Below are positions 31,467 through 35,303 of a stretch of DNA of 35,303 nt, one piece after another. Below the pieces are notes generated by a model that was not told where the DNA came from, made no database searches, and worked only from the letters and a program-made list of their open reading frames with translations. Positions within the stretch are counted from its first letter, which is position 1, and every line of letters begins with the position of its first letter. The stretch spans positions 1 through 35,303 of the forward strand of contig JANBQC010000279.1 of assembly GCA_027576995.1 (NCBI GenBank), read 5' to 3'. Position numbers and translations under genes: made by a program. Source of the stretch: Dimargaris cristalligena. Its lineage: Eukaryota > Kickxellomycota > Dimargaritomycetes > Dimargaritales > Dimargaritaceae.

Positions 31467-34400
31467 ACAAGAGATGAGTTGGAAAACAGGCGAATCCCAA
31501 AGAGTGGTGGATTCGAGTCCAGACTAGTCGGAGCTAGTGAGAAGGGGGAGGGTAGACAGACGGCCGAAAGGGAATGTAAGTGAAGGAGGGTGGACCGGGC
31601 TAATCTACCGGAGACAAGTCGGAGAGGGAGGTACCGATAAGTATAATACGGGGTATATGGGCGTTAACAGTAGTAGTCCTACGGGAATAGAGGGGGAGGG
31701 GTTCGTTACTAAAGGGACATTAAAAGCAGGGGAAATTAAGCGGGCTCGGCAGTGGGATAAAATTAAAGTAAACGAGGCGGGAGTTAATCTAGGGAGAGAG
31801 TCATTAAACAGGTAACAATAGAAGAAATACGGATATATGAATAATAAGAGTAATAGTGAGATTATGAAGATATAATAATAGAAATAAGAATAAGATTAGG
31901 AATGGCGTTAATATGCCTCGCATCAGTCGTGTCCAAGGAAAAGAAACCCCGTCGCAGAGCGAGGGCGGGACCCGGGGATTATAAAGGAATGGCTTGAGGA
32001 GAAGGGGCTTGGAAGACAGACAGAGTACAGATGGGACTTCAATGACCAACCCCGCTGATTCACTCCAGGGCTCGGCAGTTGTTTTGATTTCCCCTCCCAG
32101 CACCAGATACTCTATGACCAGACCCTCACCCTCTGTGTATCCCGACCCGATTCCTTTCCCCTTTGGCACGTCCCCAATTATAGCCGTCGTATGAGACAAG
32201 GCCTGGGCCCTTTACCCCGTCATAAAGGTTTTACTTCACTAAATGTTCGTTGACATCGCACTCCCGTCCGAGTGTTTGAATCGGGGAGTTCGTTCAGAAT
32301 ATGAACCCCGTCATTACAAGCGGGAAAACCCCCTTCCCCCTTCTTTTTTTTTGCCTTGACCCCCGCCGAATGAACCAAGGATTGCCAGTATCAGGGATAC
32401 GATCTTAGCCCATTGTGGACAGCCCCGCTGCCTACCAACCGCACAATAGCGGACCCGGGGGGTGGAGAGAGGATGTACTAGTACGTCGCAAGGGTTAACC
32501 GCTGGCCTTAGAAGGACTCGCGTTGCACCAACAGGCACTAATCGACCAACCAGCCCAATCTTCAACTATACCCATGGCCCCAATTGGCTTACCCTTTACC
32601 ATACAACACAACACCCCGCCCTGGGCATTCTTACCCTTTCCCTTGATTGTTGTTATTGAATTCCGCCCTAGTGCTTCAACGAACCCCCCCCCCCCGATTT
32701 TCCCATTCCTCCTCCACACACTCTCGTCTGCGTGGGTCGGGGCTTACATCTGAGCCGGTTGGCTAGTTTCCTCAAATAGGCATAGGACGGATATTCCCTC
32801 TGGGTTAGCCGCGCTGCATGGGACGCAGTAGTTGGCGATACCGATTTGGGACGAGTCTCTTCTAGTCCTATATTTGGACGGGAGGGAAATGAATGGTTCT
32901 GTTGGTGGGGCAGCTGGTTCAAAGTCCGCCGACAATCATTCACCCAGCCAACGATTGGGTAGCCCTCCGCACATTTCAGCCGACCCAAAACCATAATAAC
33001 AACACTCTAAACCCAGAGTAAAACTGATCAGCCCCCCCCCCACTGGCTACTATAATTACCGTCTCTGACCTTCACACGTTGCATTATCCAACCGCCCCGG
33101 ATTCATTAGGAACAATGGTGGATACCAGAAGAGTTCAAACATGGGTCAAGTCAAATCAAATCAAGCCAAGCCAAGCGACAAACTGCCCGTTCCTGGCTGC
33201 TGTATATAGCGTATTTGTTGTGATTACACTTTCCCAGTGTGGCCAACTGTTGCTGACCCGAATTCTGCTTCACTAGGCGTCCCAGTCGCTCCCAGCGTAG
33301 CCACACTTACTCCCATTCCCTGGCCAGCGCTAGCTGGCTGTATTTGGCCATAGCAATGGGAGACTAGAGAGCCATTCCACTGTGTCGACGATGGTCTCTG
33401 TGCATGGATGTGGTTAGGTTCTCTCTCTCTCTGTGTGTGTATGTTGTGGTAGATCGAACTGAGTCCTAAATCTTTTTCTCCCCTCTTCCTTTGGTCCACC
33501 CAGCAACAGCGTCGAAACGAGCCTCCCGATACAAAAGAAATAATAATAAAAACAGGCGGAATGGTACGGGTCTGGGGCCACCGTCACCATGGTGCAGTGG
33601 TAACCCAAGCATCCCCCTCTCCCACCTAATACGTGGCCGACACTGGATCAAAGCTATCCGGCATTATTTTGGGGTTGCACCGAGCTATCCCTGTTCTTCA
33701 TTAAGGGCTTATTTTGTTAGCTTGCTTTGGTTTGGCTTGTTGTGTTATGGCATTTCGCTTATTCAGCCCGTCTCATATTGGAGCGGGTTCCGCGCACTTC
33801 TAAATGCCGGGGTTTGGGGCCTCTGTCATTTGGCCCATACCGCTGGTTACGCCGGAAGTAAAAATAGCACGTCGATCTCTCCGACTTTTCAATAACAGTG
33901 ATGGAGTCACCTACGTTATACTAGTGCCACCCATCCCCAACGTTTCCATTAGAAGGCGTATCCACTATCCACTATCCACACGCACACACACCCTTCCCCT
34001 CCTTCGTATCCCGCTCCCCTGGCGGAGGTTCCCGAACTACTCAGCCTATACTCATGCTTGTTTATTTTCATTTAACTACTTCTACCCGAAACCGTGGTTA
34101 TAGAATGCCGCTGACTCATCGTCCTTGCCTTTGAATATCCACCACAGGTCTGGCAAACAATAGTGCACGGTGGTGATGGTCCACCGCCTCGCTACGTCAG
34201 GTCTGCAAACAAACGCTTCGAACACTGTAGGGCATCTACAGGACACCGTCAACCAAACAGCGGGTAAGAGAGTTAGGACATCCATAGGGATACGAAAGCT
34301 GGGGCAGTCCCAGTGGTCTAGCATGTTCTACTTCTTGGCAATGGCCCAGCCCTTCAAAATGAGCGGTATTGTTAAATAGAAAGGATGCTAGCCATTACCT

Positions 34401-35303
34401 ATAGCCATGGGTATGGTTGTGGTTATGGTTTTTGTAGAAGGCGCCGCTCCATTATTTGATGGTGCAAAAATAAATACAAGCCTGGCAATGTCACGGTGGA
34501 GCTTGTGGAGGGAATACAGGTATAACCTGTAACCAACTGTCGGCTTTAGAGCTCCAAGGTTTACCATACTACTGGGGGCGGGGTTCTGTTCCCCACATCG
34601 TTGATCTAATTGAGCACCACCATGCCGCCATAATAATCATTCGATATTAAACAAGATGTAAATCAGAGACAGCCATGGCTATTATTATAATAGAACGGTG
34701 TGATTTGTATGATCTTAAATCATCCGTGCTGTGCTGAGGAGGGCGTGTAAAATGCTGAATAACTAAATGTTTTTTCATGAATACACAGCATCCTTGGGCG
34801 GCATTTGATGACTGCATAACAAAATTATTACTACAACGCAAATAGCAATCATTGTGCTTGAAAATAGAAGCGTTGAAAACCCACTTGGAGTATAGCTCGC
34901 TGGTATAATCGGGGTTTTTCGTCTCTTTTGTACCAAATTTCTGGAAGGGCTCAAGGTGATTTAGAGCCCGTGGACCTTCAGTGGGGGCATACTAGCCCCT
35001 GTAACCTATACCAAGTGTGGTATTCTTTAGCTGATTGATTCTTATTTCCACCCGCCAGATACTACTGGTAAGGGTCCCCTCCTTGTAGTGAGAGCTCCTC
35101 AGTCTTCACAACCTTATTCGGGAAGACCGTCTCGCGCTTCGATAGACACCCCTAATAACGCGAACTGAGAATTCCCCCATTCGTATTCCCTAAACTCGAC
35201 AGTCCATCTGCTATAGTTGCTGCTGCCCATTATCGTTGATAGATGCCGTCGACGTTTTGTTATTTATTGGCAATACTTATTACGCCAATTGGACAAGTCC
35301 ACG
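31467..35303. other. Intergenic, no supported gene
   Basis: Nothing reaches the standard of a gene. The longest frames (31804-32199 minus, 131 codons; 33491-33895 plus, 134 codons) start at TTG and have no conserved motif. Simple tracts include C-runs of about 12 near 32685 and about 10 near 33032, a CT/GT dinucleotide tract at 33419-33440 and a short CCACTAT tandem near 33960. A conserved-looking tRNA internal promoter was sought and not found. Confidence 0.4.

Noticed and set aside
31500..31530. GGATTCGAGTCC, like a tRNA internal promoter B box
   Set aside because: There is no matching A box or cloverleaf upstream; the sequence before it is a purine-rich tandem repeat.
31804..32199. 131-codon minus-strand frame ending in a hydrophobic Leu/Ile-rich tail
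   Set aside because: It starts at TTG, and the tail comes from a purine-rich simple-sequence region read in antisense; no homology recognised.
3930..33060. Possible repeat linking the C-runs near 3942 and 33032 (both followed by CTGGCTA-like sequence)
   Set aside because: Similarity does not extend beyond about 20 bases around a homopolymer, so chance or low complexity explains it.
33491..33895. 134-codon plus-strand frame with hydrophobic stretches
   Set aside because: It starts at TTG, has no recognisable domain, overlaps another frame and has no convincing splice partners.

Overview
The window looks like nuclear DNA of an early-diverging, gene-sparse fungus. The genes carry spliceosomal introns, mostly GTAAG...YAG, and their exons are GC-rich while the long spacers are AT-rich. 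The proteins are eukaryotic: an ER oligosaccharyltransferase subunit, a TopBP1 checkpoint scaffold, a cyclin and a predicted secreted F-box-like protein. Placing it among non-Dikarya fungi (for example Zoopagomycota) is inference: the TopBP1 homologue keeps the BRCT6 and BRCT7/8 modules that yeast Dpb11 and Rad4 lack, and I cannot run a phylogeny. I see no tRNA, rRNA or CRISPR array.

Layout. 1-4822 is mostly empty, with one retroelement C-terminal fragment (963-1227, minus). WBP1/OST48 lies at 4823-6682 (minus, three exons, 472 aa) and a dispersed repeat begins about 150 bp upstream of its ATG. 7036-10397 holds a decayed retroelement (8030-9056, plus) and a probable reverse-transcriptase relic (9621-9918). 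TopBP1 fills 10398-15904 (minus, two exons, 1785 aa). 15905-21690 holds a short inverted-repeat element and a second decayed retroelement copy (18757-19790, minus) that is inverted relative to the first, so the two bracket TopBP1. 21904-23442 (plus, three exons) encodes the unknown protein with a signal peptide and an F-box-like motif. 23443-28295 is AT-rich and relic-laden, with a second copy of the inverted-repeat element. 28296-30239 (minus) is a cyclin with a pyrimidine-rich leader containing possible uORFs. 30640-35303 has no gene I can support.

The four genes do not form a functional cluster. WBP1 acts in N-glycosylation in the ER membrane. TopBP1 and the cyclin act in replication, checkpoint and cell-cycle control. 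The F-box-like protein has no assignable function.

The strongest leads are the animal-type BRCT architecture of the fungal TopBP1, with a tyrosine at the expected ATR-activation tryptophan; the combination of a signal peptide and an F-box-like motif; and repeat copies that differ almost only by transitions (40 transitions against 4 transversions over 253 ungapped bases, counted by hand), which resembles RIP or cytosine deamination acting on repeats.
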